Assembly (NCBI RefSeq): GCF_964204645.1
Contig: NC_134027.1
Span: 25,222,485-25,286,484 of the forward strand
DNA length: 64,000 nt
Reading direction: 5' to 3'
Source of the DNA: Tubulanus polymorphus
Lineage: Eukaryota; Nemertea; Palaeonemertea; Tubulaniformes; Tubulanidae
How positions within the stretch are numbered: position 1 is the stretch's first letter; the number at the start of each line of letters is the position of its first letter. The notes beneath the pieces are model-generated. The model had not been told where the DNA came from, made no database searches, and saw only the letters and a program-made list of their open reading frames with translations. The position numbers were made by a program, and so were the translations under genes. Positions 12,401 through 25,600 of the stretch are shown here, in pieces.

Positions 12401-15400
12401 CTTTCCATCCATTTACAAATCACCCGAGTTTTCCCTGCATTTCCCATGCGATTACACAAAATTGCCCGAGTGAATCTGAGACATTTCAAGGTTTAAAATG
12501 TTTTAAATTCATTCATTATTCATTGAATCGCGTATTGATAAAGAAACACGTGGTCAAAAGCAATCTGTCTGAGTTCCCTGGTAAAATTAGTAAAATACTC
12601 CCAAGTTTTCCCTGATTTTTTCCTAGATCCAGCCTTTCCAGATCGGTGGCCACCCTGATGAATTAATTAACCCCGAAATTAACACACCCCCCCCCCCCCC
12701 CCGGGAAAAATTGATTGGCTTCCCGGTGATTTTAGTGAATTAAGTTAAGAATTCGTCGATTTAAAAAAACGAAAATTAGAACGTCATTCAGAAAAGGCAA
12801 AATCCGAACATAGTTTACCTCCTAACAGCGATACACCCTCAGTGTCTACTAAAACGAAAACAAACGTTTCTAAACAAACGAAAAAATATTCCACGAAAAG
12901 ATGATTGAAATGGATCGTTTCATTTTTGTTTACTCACCGAATTTCGTATTTTCTTTATTATCGGCTTCGTAATCGAATTTCTGTTGAGACGCCGCGTGGC
13001 ACGCGTAACAACTACGCATGATTAAAAAAAAAACGAATAATTTGAAAAATCGAAACGTTTAATGGAAAATCGATTTGGAAATTCTTGGATCGTTAGTGAT
13101 AGATTTATTGCGATTTTTTTTGGCAATTCAACTGGTTATTTTCTTAGTAAAAATAAACCAACGAAATTAGTTCAATTTCGATTACTTTCAATTTAGAATT
13201 GAAAGTAATCATTTTCAATAACTTTAAATCTAAAATCAAAATTAGTTCATTTTCAATTACTTACGATGTAGAACAAAAATTAGTTCAATGTCAATTACTT
13301 TCAATCTAGAATCAAAATTAGTTCATTTTGTATTACTTTGAATCTAGAACCAACGGAAGCATTTTCAATAACTTCAAATGTGGAATCAAAATTAGTTCAT
13401 TTTCAATGACAAATGTACATTTTAGAGTCAAAATTAGTTCATTTCACTCTACAACCCTTTAGGGTCAAATGGGACCAGCGAGTAGTCAAATTGCATACCC
13501 TTCATTCTCCTTTGGGAGGTATTCAAACCTGATGGCATTGCGAGACTCTGTACAAAAAACCCTGCCTGATTAGGACTACGAAAATTGATACCTTGTTTCT
13601 CATATTTTCACCGAGCGTAAATGTTGACCCGGCCAGCCGCCTATCTACTCTCTACATTACTTATTCTAAAATCATGATCAAGCTTACCACAACAGACCCA
13701 GCAGCTAAAAAAATTTATTGCAGTTTTGAAAAATTACCCAGCTGATTAGGAGAAACAACTTACAAGGTATCATTTCTTACGCCTTAGCCCCAGTGCACAA
13801 TTACATACACAACTTAGTCGCATGATGCGGTGCCAATCAGATTGCCTGTTGCATGATTGCTAACAAAATGGCACGGTTTCATACCGTGGCAATCTCTGTG
13901 CCATCAGGTTCATCGGATTCCCGGGGAAGATGTGCTTACTTATGCATGCAGCGAGTTCCATCGCGCGGATGATTCTCCAGATCTGTACTGGGTAGAAACG
14001 CCACCTCGCCGGTATACGACTTCTTCGATAGGAACTTCTTGAGACCTTCCCGGGGAGAAAAAATAAAACATTATTGAAAATGTGACCGTACAGAAAAAAG
14101 TGTATATAACAGGGTCCCTACCGATCAGTGAGGAGAAAATTTCATATTTCTAGGAAGCGTCTGCATCACTTTTAGCCTATGTCCCGATTACTATAGACTC
14201 CTGCTAAATCAGTACCATACTGTTTATATCAGTAAACTGTTAATTCTGTGGTGTTATAAACAGATTTTTATCCTTTACACTAACTTAACTCAGTTATTGG
14301 TTCAAACTGTACTCATTTAGGCGTAGTCTAACATATAACTTCTAAGGTATCTAATTGACTGTTTCTCAAAATTGAAGGAGTTTTAAAGAAGTCTCAGACA
14401 TATTGCTCAAATTAAAGTAGCTTCAAGCACGTTTAAAAGCATTTCCATTTCTGAGTTTTTAAGGAATCAAGGAGTCGTAAGGACCCTGATATGAATGTAA
14501 ATCTGTTTTAAATTTCTGTGTTACATCAACACCAAATTATTCCGTACCTATGTAATCATAACGTTTCGGACCCATCCAACGGAACTCTTCACTTTCCTGT
14601 ATGACGTCGCCATAGTAACCGTATCCCATTAACGACACGCCGTATTTGATGAACTGGTTGCCGTGGTGAACGGTGAAAGCGTCGATGGCCATGTGATCAC
14701 CTGCGAGAAACAGTTGACAAAAAGACAACAATTAAGCGGGACTGCGGCAAGTGTGGATCCACCAGGTGGCGTTAGTGTTTAACAGGACATGAAGTGATGT
14801 GAGATTCCGCTTGTGGCAAGGGAAGATCCACCAGGTGTCGCTGGTGCGCAATCGGGCAACGATGCTGAATGTTTTTCTCAGATTCAATCAAAATCGATCC
14901 AGAATTTCTCAATTTCTAAAAAAACCGTGCTATATGTGAATCCTAAAGATGAATCTGAGTTAATCAAGACGCGTGATTTGTCTAATTTCTGATGTCAGAG
15001 ACGAAAAAAGAAAGTTGATTGAAAATGAACTAAATTTTGTTGTATTTTTGTCATGCCATCTGGTAAGATAACTGGTGCAGTACATCAGGGTCCTCATTAA
15101 ACCTTGTGTACAATGACAAGGCCTGGCAGCTTTCGGTGTAAGAGAGGAACTGGTTGGATACAATCATGAATGCGTTGATAATGTACGCCAGCTTGTGATA
15201 GGTAAAGGACAATTTATCTCCAGTTCCAGCCAGTTGCCTATATTCAACTTTTGAGCAACTGGTTGCACTCCGTTACAGGCCATCAGCTGATGCGCGCACA
15301 CCATAATCAACAACACATGGCGCAACTGACTAAAACAAAGCAATTTGACACAGAATTGCCTCAATTAGGCTCAAGAATATCTATTAGGTAACACATCTCA

Positions 15401-18400
15401 GTTGCCGTTGATGAGCGCGCTGTTGACCTAGAGACCGACACGAGCCACGCAGTTGCTGGTTTTACTAGATTTACAGTTTTCACAGGGTACTCGCTTCACT
15501 CGGAACTGGATGTGATCAGATGCTATTTCGATGTATACGCTAGGCTTTAATTTGGATGCATTTTCGTTGGGTGGAGCTGTGTAACAATGTTTTATATATA
15601 AACCCCCGGTAAGTTATACCTCGGTAAGACGACGCGTTTGTGTATCATTGATTTTTTATTTGTAGCGCGCGAGATGAGAACTATCTATTAGAACATGAGA
15701 AATGCATTTGCGCAAAAACAAACGGCGACATTTCTCGTGCTGAGCAAAAACAAAAGGGATGATTTCAATTCTATGCGGCTTCTTTTTTCATACGATGTTT
15801 AAAGAAATACCGTTGAAAATATACCTCGCTTATAGCGCTTTTGCAATTGGTGAGTCATAAAACTAGTAACGTACGTAAGACCTTATCTGAAATCAAATTG
15901 GTGTTTGAAAAAAAATACTCTTGAATAATTTTTTCCATGTCTTCAATTCACTTGAATAAAAACCTGAAGAGAACCTAATAAAGGAGAGGTAGATATTCAC
16001 ACTGTGTCGTGAATGAATAATAACTCCAAGTTCTACAATCACAGAGCCGAAAAGTTCAAATACCAAAAAGCTAAAATCCATTTCAAAATCTGAATTTGGA
16101 TTTCACAAATTGAGGATTTTGACATTCCTATTTTTCAAAACCAGTCATAGAATTGATTCAAAGTCGCATCTTAGGTTTTCTTTATCGACGCGGGTTTCTT
16201 TGTTTGTACCGAAATCAGTTGATCAACAATAAACATCGATTTTGCCAATAAATCCTGAACTCATTGACACGCGCCAATGAACGTGATTAGATAAAAACTA
16301 TTTCCGTTTATCAGCACACGCATTTCAAAGTCAAGGTCATCATACTTACCTAGTATAATATGTAAAGCGCCGGTGATTGCGTCATCGGTTCCCATCGTAC
16401 TGAACGCTACTGTATTCGTAGAACCTTCACAAATAAACAAATACATTATATAGTTTAAGAAATTTCAACAGATCTTTCAGTCACAAAAATTGTTGGTTTT
16501 AGTTCGAGGTAATCATTGCACAGTTTTAGTTAAGGCTTGTTATTGCTTTTAAAGAATCAATCTGCACCACCTCTACTATTGAAGTGTGAAGTGTGTCTTT
16601 GAAAGTATTCTGATAAAAAGTCTAATGTCTGGTGTCTGCAGGTAAAGCACTGAACACATGTAAGAGTTGACGACCAGTTTTTGAAAGTGTGCTGATAAAA
16701 TGTCTAATATCTGGTGTATGTAGTTCATTTTCAATTGAAAATGTCTCAGGTAAAGCGCTGATAAAATGTCAATAGTCTGGAGTTTATTCTTTCACTAAAA
16801 AATAATGTCCAGGGTGAAGTGCTGAACACAATCAGTACTGAAAAATTGGTTGAACAGTGAAACATTGACTATGCAGTGGTGCAGGCTGCAGTATAGGACT
16901 AGTTATGAACTAGGACTGGGCTCCGACTAGTTCAGTACGGGTGCACTCATTCTATTGAAAATAAATGGCCTCATTTACTAAATCAGATTGTTCTGGTTTG
17001 AAAGCCGTTGATTATGAAGTTTACATATACAGTTTATTAACACCTGAAGGTCAATGAGGTCGTGTGCACTAAACACAAACTTATTAACACTGGTGAATAG
17101 CTTGTGAGTGAATTCGAGAGATTGAATTATTTCATTATAAAAGCCAAGTCATAATAGAATCGTTGAAGCTAACGTTGAAATATGAATCGCACGAGTGAGT
17201 GTGTTGTTAAAGCCTTATTTTCAATTAGTTCGAGTGCGGATCTGCCTCCAGAATTCTACATAAATCATCAAATTAGTTGGAAAAACTTTTTTTTAAAGTC
17301 CTCCTTCAATCACAAACTTCCGAGGTTTTATGAGGAAAATATTCAAATTATGAAAATTTTACTTTTATCTTTTTCCTGAAAAAATTGAAATTTAATTCCA
17401 TTTAAAATTGAAAAATATTCTTTTATTAGGTTTTTGGAGCCAACAGTATTGTTAGTTATAATGGTCGACCTAATATGCTATGCAGTTAAGCTCGACTTCA
17501 CAGAGCCACAATTAGTTCAAATTGGTCAAATTTCAGCCGAGAAATGTAGCACCAAATTTTCAACCAGTAAAATTTTTATACCCGTGCACGCATGAATCTG
17601 GGATCTTAGATTATAGAAAGGAATCTTAATCATGTCTTCGCCAAATTATTCGGGAAATTGCATTTAGAAATTATTCTCGTTTAGACTTAAGATCGCTTAC
17701 CGGCGGGGATATTACCGATTCGTATGAACGGTTGGTTTTGTTGGTGATTCGGAGCGTTATCGGTGATGCCAGCATCCAACTGCGTTCGATACATTAAACC
17801 ATGCATGATCTCCGAAAACATTCCATCACCCCCGACGAATACGACCCTGAAATATCAGAGGAGGAACCTTTTAGAAAACATTCGCTGAACCCTGAAAATA
17901 GAAAACCCTTTAAAAACCTTTAGAGAACATTCACTAAACCCTGAAAATACAAAAAAAAACTTAAAAAACCTTTTAGAAAGCAACTGCTGAACCCTAAAAA
18001 TAGAAAACATTTGCTGAACCCCAGAAAATAGAAAACCCTTTAAAACCCTTTAGAAAACATTCACTAAACCCTGAAAATAGAAAAACCTTAAAACCTATTA
18101 GAAAGCAACTGCTGAACCCTGAAAATAGAAAAACCTTAACAACCTTTTAGAAAGCAACTGCTGAACAATGAAAATAGAAAACCCTTAAAATACATTTCAG
18201 AAAACAATTACTGAACCCTGAAAATAGAGAAAACCCTTTCAAACCTTAGTTTAGAAAACATTCGCTGAACCCTAAAAATAGAAAACCCTTTTGAAAACAT
18301 TCACTCAAACCTAGAAAATAAACATATCAGAAAACCCTTAAATATCTATTATGACCTGATGAAATCTACAATAGGGCCTTTATGCTTCAAGTGTTGACCA

Positions 18401-21400
18401 TCAACAGGCAACCAGTGAATACAAAATTATGCATTAAACAGATGCTATCATTCATTGTATAACGGCTACTAGATACAAAAGAGCCTTCATACAGAAATGA
18501 CATATAACAATGACATCAGAAACGGTTCCAGACAAAATATGAGTTCTACAATTTTTGGCTACCGATACCCGGTATTGAGACTTATTTCCGTGAGGGAAAT
18601 ACCCACAATACATGTACCGGTACGTACATACCAAAAAAAAATCCAATTGAATTTTCACCCGATTTATCAAACTGGTTTTTCATTTTTCGAACCGACTATT
18701 GATTACGAAACAAAAACAGATTTTTAAACATGTTCTTCGCGGCTAGCAACTAATGTAAATATTGTGCCGGTTCTACGGTCATAACATAATCAACGCCAAT
18801 AGACGGTTAAGAAAACTATGATATCCCACTCGAATATTAGTCACAATTAGCACCGGCTTCACTGCTGTACGATGAACAACAATACTGAATTCAACAGTTT
18901 TTAGTTAATTCAACTTTTGGATCAAATATTTGTTCAATTACGATGAATTTGAAGAGGTTATATGAGATTGTCAATAATAATGCTGTAGTCGGTTTGAGGT
19001 TCGCCATCCGTCAATCTATGTCATCATTTGTCATCGGTTTCATCTAATGATTAATCTATTCCCTAATGTAATGATTATTGATGTCATTATGCAACTATTA
19101 TTACCCTACAGAACAACTCCCTTCCGCTCTCCACCTGCCTATCCTCTTCCATTCTCCACCTGCCCATCCTCACCCCCTTCTTTCTTCATCCCTACTCTCT
19201 GCTTTCTACTTCTACATTTCCCCTATCCACCTTATCTTTATCTGCCTCTCTACCCCCTCCCCCTCCCATCCCCTCTCCCCCTCCTCTACATACATCTCCC
19301 CTATCCACCTCTTGTTTCTCTATCTGCCTCACTCTCACTACGAGGACCCCCGACATTGATTAATCACTGAAACACTTATCTCGACAGTAGCAGACAGTAT
19401 TAATATTGATTTTTCCGTCATCATTCATATCTCAGAAGACCTCTAAAGATACCTCAACCATTTATTCACTCGTCGTTTCATTAATGTTTGCTCTGCTGAT
19501 GGTATATCAGTCACATTCATAAGATTCACGTATTTCACAGTTGTAAAGTTAAGATTCTAGACGCCATATTGTAGAGATTAAAGAACGGAGTCTCACTGAA
19601 TTTACAGCGGGGAAGTCAAAGATCGCTGAGGCTTAACTCAAAATCTATTTGTTCACTAAATTTCTAGAGCAATTATGGTAGACTCCTCTTAAATTGGTAC
19701 GGTTTATCTCGGTAAACCATAAATGCACTGGTTTTATAAGGAAATCTTTATCCGTTACACTACATAAACTCGGTTTCTGATTTGGTAACACCTAATTAAG
19801 TAACAAAAAGATCCTGGTTCCAACTGTACTGATTTAGGCGTAGTCTAATCTACAACTACTTAACTATCTAATTGTCTATTTCTCAAATTTGAAGGAGTTC
19901 TCGGTGTTTGCTCAAATAAAAGCGAAGTTTTTAATAATCAAGGACCAAAATAAATCTAGGGTTTTTATCAACAAGAAATAGGTGCATAAGGAATTTTAGG
20001 GGTTTGAACACTAGCGCGAAAGTTGGAAAAAAGAAAGTGTCATCTTACCCATCAATCTTACTCAGATTATATTCCATAATCGTATCTCGCGCGTGATTGG
20101 CACGTACAGTTTCTGGAACAAACAAAACAACAAATTCTAACAATAGAACAGAAATAAGTGTTTCACGAAAATTATCGGCAATCGAAAATAAAACGCCGTA
20201 CCTATTACTTCAGTGTGTATTCCGGCGTGTTTCAACAAAGGGGCGATTTTTTCATCGTAGATTTTAGGACCGAGTCTTTTTCCGCTGTAAGGATTTATAA
20301 ACACCAGAAGACTCTTCGGTCGACGGAATTCTACAATAGAAATCTAGGTTACATCAGAAAGGGGCTAAAGCCCGAGGAGGTCTGACACGTTTAAATGACG
20401 CCAGGCTTCAGCCAGATTGAAGAACTCTCGAAATGTCACATTCACATTTTCTCACAAGAAATTACCCGGATTTTGAAAGTATTGCGCATAATTTTTCCAG
20501 GCTTTTTTTCATATCCTTCGCATTGTTTTTCCGGATTTTTAAAAACATTTTTCATACGAAGGTACAATAACACATGCGGTGGTTCCTGATCGCTATCAGG
20601 ACTGATAAAGATAAAAAATTTCTTAAAACTTTAAACACAGCTCACGCATAAATTCAGACCACAATGGAATTTGGCATATTTTAACAAGACACTTTTCTCA
20701 AATTCTTCATACATTTTCATGATTTTTCATAAGTTTTGAAACAGATTTTTTTCAAAGTTTTTCCAGTTTTTCATCAATCTCCTAGTCCGAGTCTAAGAAT
20801 AACGAAATGGCAAATTTTCGTACCGTTTGAGTTGAGTCGATCCTGTATCTTTTTAATCCACAGTTGACAGGTCAGCGCGTCGCGACACGAGAACGTTATT
20901 TTTCGATCCCTCCATTTGTGTTTCGGCATCCGTTTCAAAACCCACAACGAGAATACGTTCGATTGTAGCGACGTCATTTCGTTGCCCTTCGAGTCTCGAT
21001 GACCTTGATGTTTCGGCTCGGACGCCACGTACACGACCTCGCGTAAATCAACTGTGTGAACATCGTGTTCTATAAATTATGCAATCATAAATGAATATCA
21101 CGAGTTTGAATAATTTTTGGCTATAGAACTAAGTTGGTCTTATACCGGTCTTAAGTCTAAGCCATGACTATGCAACAGGCCCCTGAAGTTGTCTTAGATC
21201 TTAAGACTGGTATTAAGTTGTAAGAATCTTACAATCTTGAAGATTTACTAGGCCCTATAGAACTTTTTTGGTCTTAGAACAATCTTAAATCTGGCTTCAA
21301 GAAAAAAACTAGATTTTCTGGAATTGACTATTTTGGAATAGGCCACTGGGAATATGTATTCTGGAATTGAATATCCCAAATTAAGTATTCTGCAATTGAG

Positions 21401-22064
21401 CATTTGGAATTGCTCAAAACAGGAATTGAGAACCGTGGTATTTTGGATTTTCTGCCAGACTGGACATTCAGGAATTGCAAAATGCCTGAATTGAGTACCG
21501 GTATTCCACTGAAACAGAATATTTTGTAAACGCTAATTGTTAGCATTGTGTATTCTGGATTATGTATCCCGAATTCACTCATTTCCGGAATTGATTCCAG
21601 ATGGAACAATTCATTCCAGCATGCAAATTATTATTAGGTCAGTGCCCTCTTGTTCCTGATACAGGATAAAATGGAATTAACTCAATCCAATGGATAGATT
21701 GAATGTAAATGGATAATTAGCAAGTCTTTCGTAACAATATCGTTAATCGAGCCTAAAAATTAGAGAATTTGATCAGTGATAACTTACTGAGAACAGGATC
21801 TGTAGCAGTTGGTGTATTGTATCCAGTTGCCGAATGTGGCACATCCCAGTAGACAGTCGACGGTGTCAGCGTCACCAAAAATGTCCTATTGTTAATTTCC
21901 AGGTTCGACTGTAACAGCATACCGACTGTCATCGCGGAAGATGCCATCCCACCGCTGCCGTCTTTTATTTTAGGATGATTATTTTGACAGGTGTTGATCG
22001 AGCACCCTCTAACGTCGCATTTGCGAACTATTAATCCCAGTCGTCTTACTGTTGATGCCAACAT
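9490..22064 (-). CDS. CERK: ceramide kinase, 12 coding exons
   Basis: Phosphorylates ceramide to ceramide 1-phosphate at Golgi and plasma membranes. Exons: 22064-21788, 21051-20824, 20330-20202, 20112-20049, 17846-17701, 16424-16350, 14700-14548, 14045-13940, 13011-12938, 10600-10395, 10224-10043, 9625-9490. All junctions are GT-AG and in phase, totalling 1776 nt (591 aa; human CERK has 537). Residues 60-165 are the PH-like region. The catalytic DAGK domain starts near 172 (PKSLLVFINPYSGK). The nucleotide loop VFVGGDGMFSE is near 234, followed by GNIPAGSTNTVAFS and GYGYYGDVI. The CERK-specific CxxxCxxC motif (CMHNCYAC) is formed across an exon junction near 388-396. HLGDGTVDLVI and SVWNCDGEVV are also present. 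The start may instead be Met40 at 21947, giving 552 aa, closer to the family length. A possible 5' extension is listed separately. Confidence 0.95.
9813..9928. repeat. imperfect inverted repeat in CERK intron 11
   Basis: GGCCACCAGTCTTATAAGGA with AATCAGATGC on the left mirrors GCATCTGATTGTC and CATAGACTGGTGGTC on the right; stem about 33 bp with mismatches. Probably a MITE. Confidence 0.6.
11029..11163. mobile_element. foldback MITE, CAGGGTCCAGTTTCACG family
   Basis: About 27-bp terminal inverted repeats: CAGGGTCCAGTTTCACGAAA on the left, and TTTTTCGTGAAACCGGGCCC plus TG on the right. It lies in CERK intron 9, 135 bp long. Confidence 0.75.
11626..11768. mobile_element. foldback MITE, GCACAGTCATGACTTAAG family
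   Basis: The left end has GTCGCACAGTCGTGACTTAAG-like sequence; the right end CTTAAGTCTAAGCCATGACT then GTGCAACAGGCCCC is its inverted partner. Other copies: 21119-21185 (half), 27464-27665, 30924-31088, 32061-32206 and 53073-53203. Confidence 0.75.
12687..12702. repeat. poly-C tract
   Basis: About 16 consecutive C residues in CERK intron 9. Assembly length here may be unreliable. Confidence 0.9.
13155..13445. repeat. diverged AT-rich tandem repeat
   Basis: Five to six degenerate units of about 57 bp share AAAATTAGTTCATTTTCAAT then ACTTTCAATCTAGAATC. They lie just upstream of exon 9, in CERK intron 8. Confidence 0.75.
13573..13783. mobile_element. Harbinger-like MITE (older copy)
   Basis: Flanked by TTA on both sides. 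The ends are inverted repeats ending AAAATTGATACCTTGTTTCTC on the left and GAAACA..ACAAGGTATCATTT on the right. It is homologous to the 220-bp element at 35957-36176, including ATGTTGACCCGGCC and the GCCGCCTATCTAC block. TTA targets and GG-starting termini fit PIF/Harbinger non-autonomous elements. Confidence 0.7.
14755..14845 (+). promoter_or_regulatory. two CTCF-like motifs in CERK intron 6
   Basis: GATCCACCAGGTGGCGTTAG (14756-14775) and GATCCACCAGGTGTCGCTGG (14825-14844) lie about 70 bp apart on the plus strand. Each is preceded, 14-16 bp upstream, by a GGCAAG box. Both fit the CTCF core. Function is inferred from the sequence only. Confidence 0.45.
17860..18335. repeat. tandem repeat, about 60 bp unit
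   Basis: About eight imperfect units with GAACCCTGAAAATAGAAAAC then CCTTTAGAAAACATTCACT. They start about 14 bp from the acceptor of CERK exon 5, so the repeat occupies the branch-point side of intron 4. Confidence 0.85.
19110..19345 (+). repeat. polypyrimidine tract
   Basis: About 235 bp almost purely C and T on the plus strand (purine-rich in the CERK transcript), with recurring CCACCT and CCCCTATCCACCT words. It causes long false ORFs rich in Pro, Ser and Leu. It lies in CERK intron 4. Confidence 0.9.
21310..21610. repeat. degenerate GGAATTGA short repeat
   Basis: Irregularly spaced copies of TGGAATTGA or CTGGAATTGAATA across 300 bp of CERK intron 1. No coding sign. Confidence 0.6.
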
Positions 22065-22222
22065 TTCTTTCGACGTTCCTATTCCTAAATTCGGCGCGAT
22101 TCTGATTTAAATACATCGCTGAAACGATATTTAATTATCTATTCGAGTTTTCATCGGTTGATAAGATTCCAAACTTAGCGAAAATTCAAAAATATTCAAG
22201 AAAGATGTAAAAATCCACCAAC

Positions 22223-22331
22223 CCGAACGAAATCCTAAATCATCCCAATCCGTGATTTCCATATAATCCATTTCCGTGACTTCCTCTTCTGCGGTTGGGA
22301 TTTTAAAAAGGTCATTGTGGAGTATATAAAT
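22223..22331 (-). CDS. possible upstream CERK exon
   Basis: An open minus-strand stretch encodes an acidic peptide including AEEEVTEMDYMEITDWDDLG. A weak donor (CGG then GTTGGT) at 22223/22222 is in phase 1, and an acceptor (CGAATTTAG) at 22084 accepts phase 1 in the CERK frame without stops. A start at 22271 would add an acidic N-terminus. The signals are weak, and the N-terminus is not conserved in the family as I know it. Confidence 0.25.
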
Positions 22332-22436
22332 CTAAATAACAAATTAACTTAATTGTATTTTTCTCTTTACTTATCTTTCTAAATCAAACTAGTACGCAAA
22401 CCACAAAGTCAAAGCATTAGTTTAGAATGTCAGTAT

Positions 22437-22547
22437 TTATTGCTGAATTGGTCCACCCGGCATTGATTTCATATTTGGTGCAAAACGAAGGTCGCGTGGA
22501 ATCATGCCATATCCGCGCGCACGCGCACTGAAGCCGAAAACCGCCAT
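22437..22547 (-). CDS. 36-codon ORF in the bidirectional promoter, possible CERK leader uORF
   Basis: ATG at 22547 has a strong context (CAACATGGCG). The frame runs 36 codons to TAA at 22437-22439. The peptide is basic with a MKSMPGGPIQQ tail. It lies between the GC-rich promoter core and the CERK start, on the CERK strand, so a capped CERK transcript could carry it as an upstream ORF. No homologue was recognised. Confidence 0.3.
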   Translation of the reverse strand: MAVFGFSARARGYGMIPRDLRFAPNMKSMPGGPIQQ

Positions 22548-22651
22548 GTTGACAACTAGTCAATGAATAATATTATTTGACAGCGGCACAAGTTTCGATG
22601 TCGTAAGACGATATTTGAGGCGCGAATGTGAAGTATTTTCGGGGTGCTGTT

Positions 22652-25600
22652 ATGTCTGGGTTCGGAAGAGATCAGAAGTCAGATCTCGGCGGTCGAGCAA
22701 CATTCTGGAAGAAAGGGAAAACAGTTCCGGGAAGGTACGTCAATAATATACAGCTAGTCTGAGTTCATAACGTTCAGAAACTCTCAATATGTTACGCGAG
22801 TAATTCAGGTATCTTGGAACTGTAGAATTCTGTTAAGGCAACAGTTAGTCTCATTTGCAAAATCCAGTATGGGATGCCACATCATGATCACGGCTGCTGG
22901 CTTGGTGCCATTTTCCAGCACAATGTTCGGGGCACAATCGAATCCCTCCACTCCACCAGTCAGTCGGTCTAGATACATTAACCTCTGCTTTTGGTCTGTG
23001 TTTAAGTTCCACGATCAGATATATTCACAAACCACAAAAGTTGGCATAAGCCCATCTGATTATTATGATGAAGGCTTACCACCAACGATAAGCGACAACA
23101 TTAACAAACAAATTCCCTTCCTTCCTGCTGACCTATCACTATTATTGACATTGGTTGATTATTGTCTGTCTAACCTTCCCCTCTGTGCGACATTTCGATT
23201 CAAACCTAAGTCAATTAATTTTTGATCTAATTTTAATATGCATCCAATTTGTTCAGTAAGGATTTTGCATTTAGAAATGCCTCGTACCGCCTCTAAGGTA
23301 TAATAAATTGGATCAGTTAATAGTGTAAAATGTTCTTTATTTGCAGTATTAAACCGGTTTATGGAGCTCAACATCCTCCAATTCAAGAAAAAATCGGCAG
23401 GTAAACAGGACAATTCACCAATTTAAACGTTCAATTATGACAATTATGTGTCTTAAACTATTTACACATTTATATTGCACATCATACTTCCATAAATAGA
23501 ATTATGTTAAAATGTGTTTTAGTGACGCAGCAAAAAAAAAATGATACGCCTAAAACCTTGGGTCAACAAGTGAATAAATACAAATCCTTTACAGCACTAA
23601 TAGGGGCCCTATGACCCCTTGATTTTTGTCTAGCATATTATGTATGTGTTTAAGGTTAGCGGATTGATTATTAATTAGCTCAGGACGGGATGGGGGACTT
23701 GCCATTTCAATTTGGAATTTTTTTTCTGCGAAAATCTAAATTTTCGCTTGTTTTTATTTGCAGCGGTCCGCCGACGCCGAAGAAAGAAGACACGGCCGCG
23801 TCGCGTCTGAAAAACAAACGCGACTCGTTCCAGGATTTCGAGAACGATACGATCGACGCGTGGGACGACGGCGATGACGACGTCATGTTGATGGCGCATA
23901 AAATGTCGCTACGAGACGTTCACTCGTCGGCGATGGCCGTTCTGAATAATCATAGTCAGCAGATATTACAGAATTCATCGCAAACCGGGCGCGTCGGCGT
24001 CCGCGGAGGTAGTAAGACTGCTGTTGGTGCTGCTGGTGCTGGTGAGAAAGACGACGCGGGGGTGAACGAAAATGAAAAACCATCACATCAAAATGGTGCT
24101 GAAAATAACCAATTATCGGAACGGGGTTAGTGAGAAAAACTCTGGGGGGAAATTCTTAATGTGTTTGAAGCATTTCTAATACTTTAGGTGAAAGTTTCTC
24201 GAAGACTCTCGATAACAATGACAGATCTGAATATGACTACTTTTTGAGAGTAGTTTCAACTGTTTTTAAGAGCTCAACTTCTCCCAAAAATAACAAAATA
24301 ATCGCAAAGTCGTAATAGTCTGTAGTTCATTTTCAATTAAACTACTATTTTTGATGTGAAATCACTTTCATTTCTGGTGAAATCTACTACAATATAGAGA
24401 TATCAGGCAGTGTGATTTGCTTAAACGATTTCAGGTCTTGGAACTCTTTAAAAAGGCTCCAAAATAAAGATAGGATATACTGATGAGTCTCCTTATTGAG
24501 ATGGGAGATTTGTTAAGAGGAAAAAAGCGTAAAAATGCGTTTTATTTTCAGGTATGGTGCCAGTTTCGCCTCATTCTCCAGGAGTATCGGGTCCCGGTGT
24601 CGGGGTCAGACTGAACTACGGTCTGATATTACCCAAGTCTAGTCCGATGCAATACGTCAATCTTCCCGAACTGGACAAAGAGAAGAAAAAACTCGAGAAG
24701 TTTCATTTGCTCGTCGACGCATCAACGACGGACCTCAGTAAGTTTGAAGCAAAAACGTTTGAAATCTCATTTTTCTAAACGAGAAAATTAATCTCAGGGT
24801 TCCTAGAACTCCTTGATTCCTTTAAAACTCTTTCAAAGCAGAAAATGATTTTAAACATGCATGAAACTCCTTTGATTCGAGCAAAATGTCTGAAACTCTT
24901 TTAAAATTCCTTCAATTTTATGCAATAGGCTAGTGGTTTTTAGTTGTATAGTAAACTATGCCTCAATCGGTATTGTCAGGACCAGGATTTTTTCTTATGT
25001 TGACTTATCGGTTGGTTTATTTGTGTACAGGTCAATTGAGAGAAATGAGCTGGTCTGGAATTCCGAAATCAGTCCGGCCTATCACGTGGAAACTTTTATC
25101 AGTAAGTTCTCTTACAATATTATCAAACTAGAGTTGGGTTGCTGGCCTAGTAGTAGTAATGTGATTTTGTGTCAAAAGTAAGCTTTCGAAAGTCAAATAA
25201 TGGGTTTTTTCAGATCAGGGAATTCCAGATTTATCCCTTCAGGAAAATTTAGGGAATTTGAATTCTTGATATCTTGTTTTTCTTGCTGGGGACGAGTGGA
25301 ACAAGGAACCTCTTGATATTTTATTTAAGAAAAAGCCCCCACTGAGGATATCTCATAACTTAATCAGTGAATTTTCGGTGGATGGTCAGGGAAATAAAGA
25401 ATTTTGGGTTCCCTATTTGTAAGAGCCCTCAAGTTATACCTTAATTAGCTTTTCCATATATAAGCACATTTAACCCATAACTTATTTGAAAATAGATTTG
25501 TAATGGATGCCTTGTTGTAGGGTTATCTACCGCCGAGTTTCGAACGGAGACAGCCGACATTGGAGCGTAAACGTAACGAGTATTTCAGTTTCGTCGAGCA

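Larger units (their letters stand above)
22085..22651. promoter_or_regulatory. shared CERK/TBC1D22 bidirectional promoter region
   Basis: Only 587 bp separate the CERK start (22064, minus) and the TBC1D22 start (22652, plus). 22500-22560 is locally GC-rich with CpGs and the GCGCGCACGCGCA palindrome-like block, as in TATA-less CpG promoters. It also contains a small minus ORF and a possible extra CERK 5' exon (see separate entries). Promoter activity is inferred from the head-to-head layout. Confidence 0.6.

Noticed and set aside
19047-19370. Pro/Ser/Leu-rich open frames of about 100 codons
   Set aside because: Low-complexity polypyrimidine tract inside CERK intron 4.
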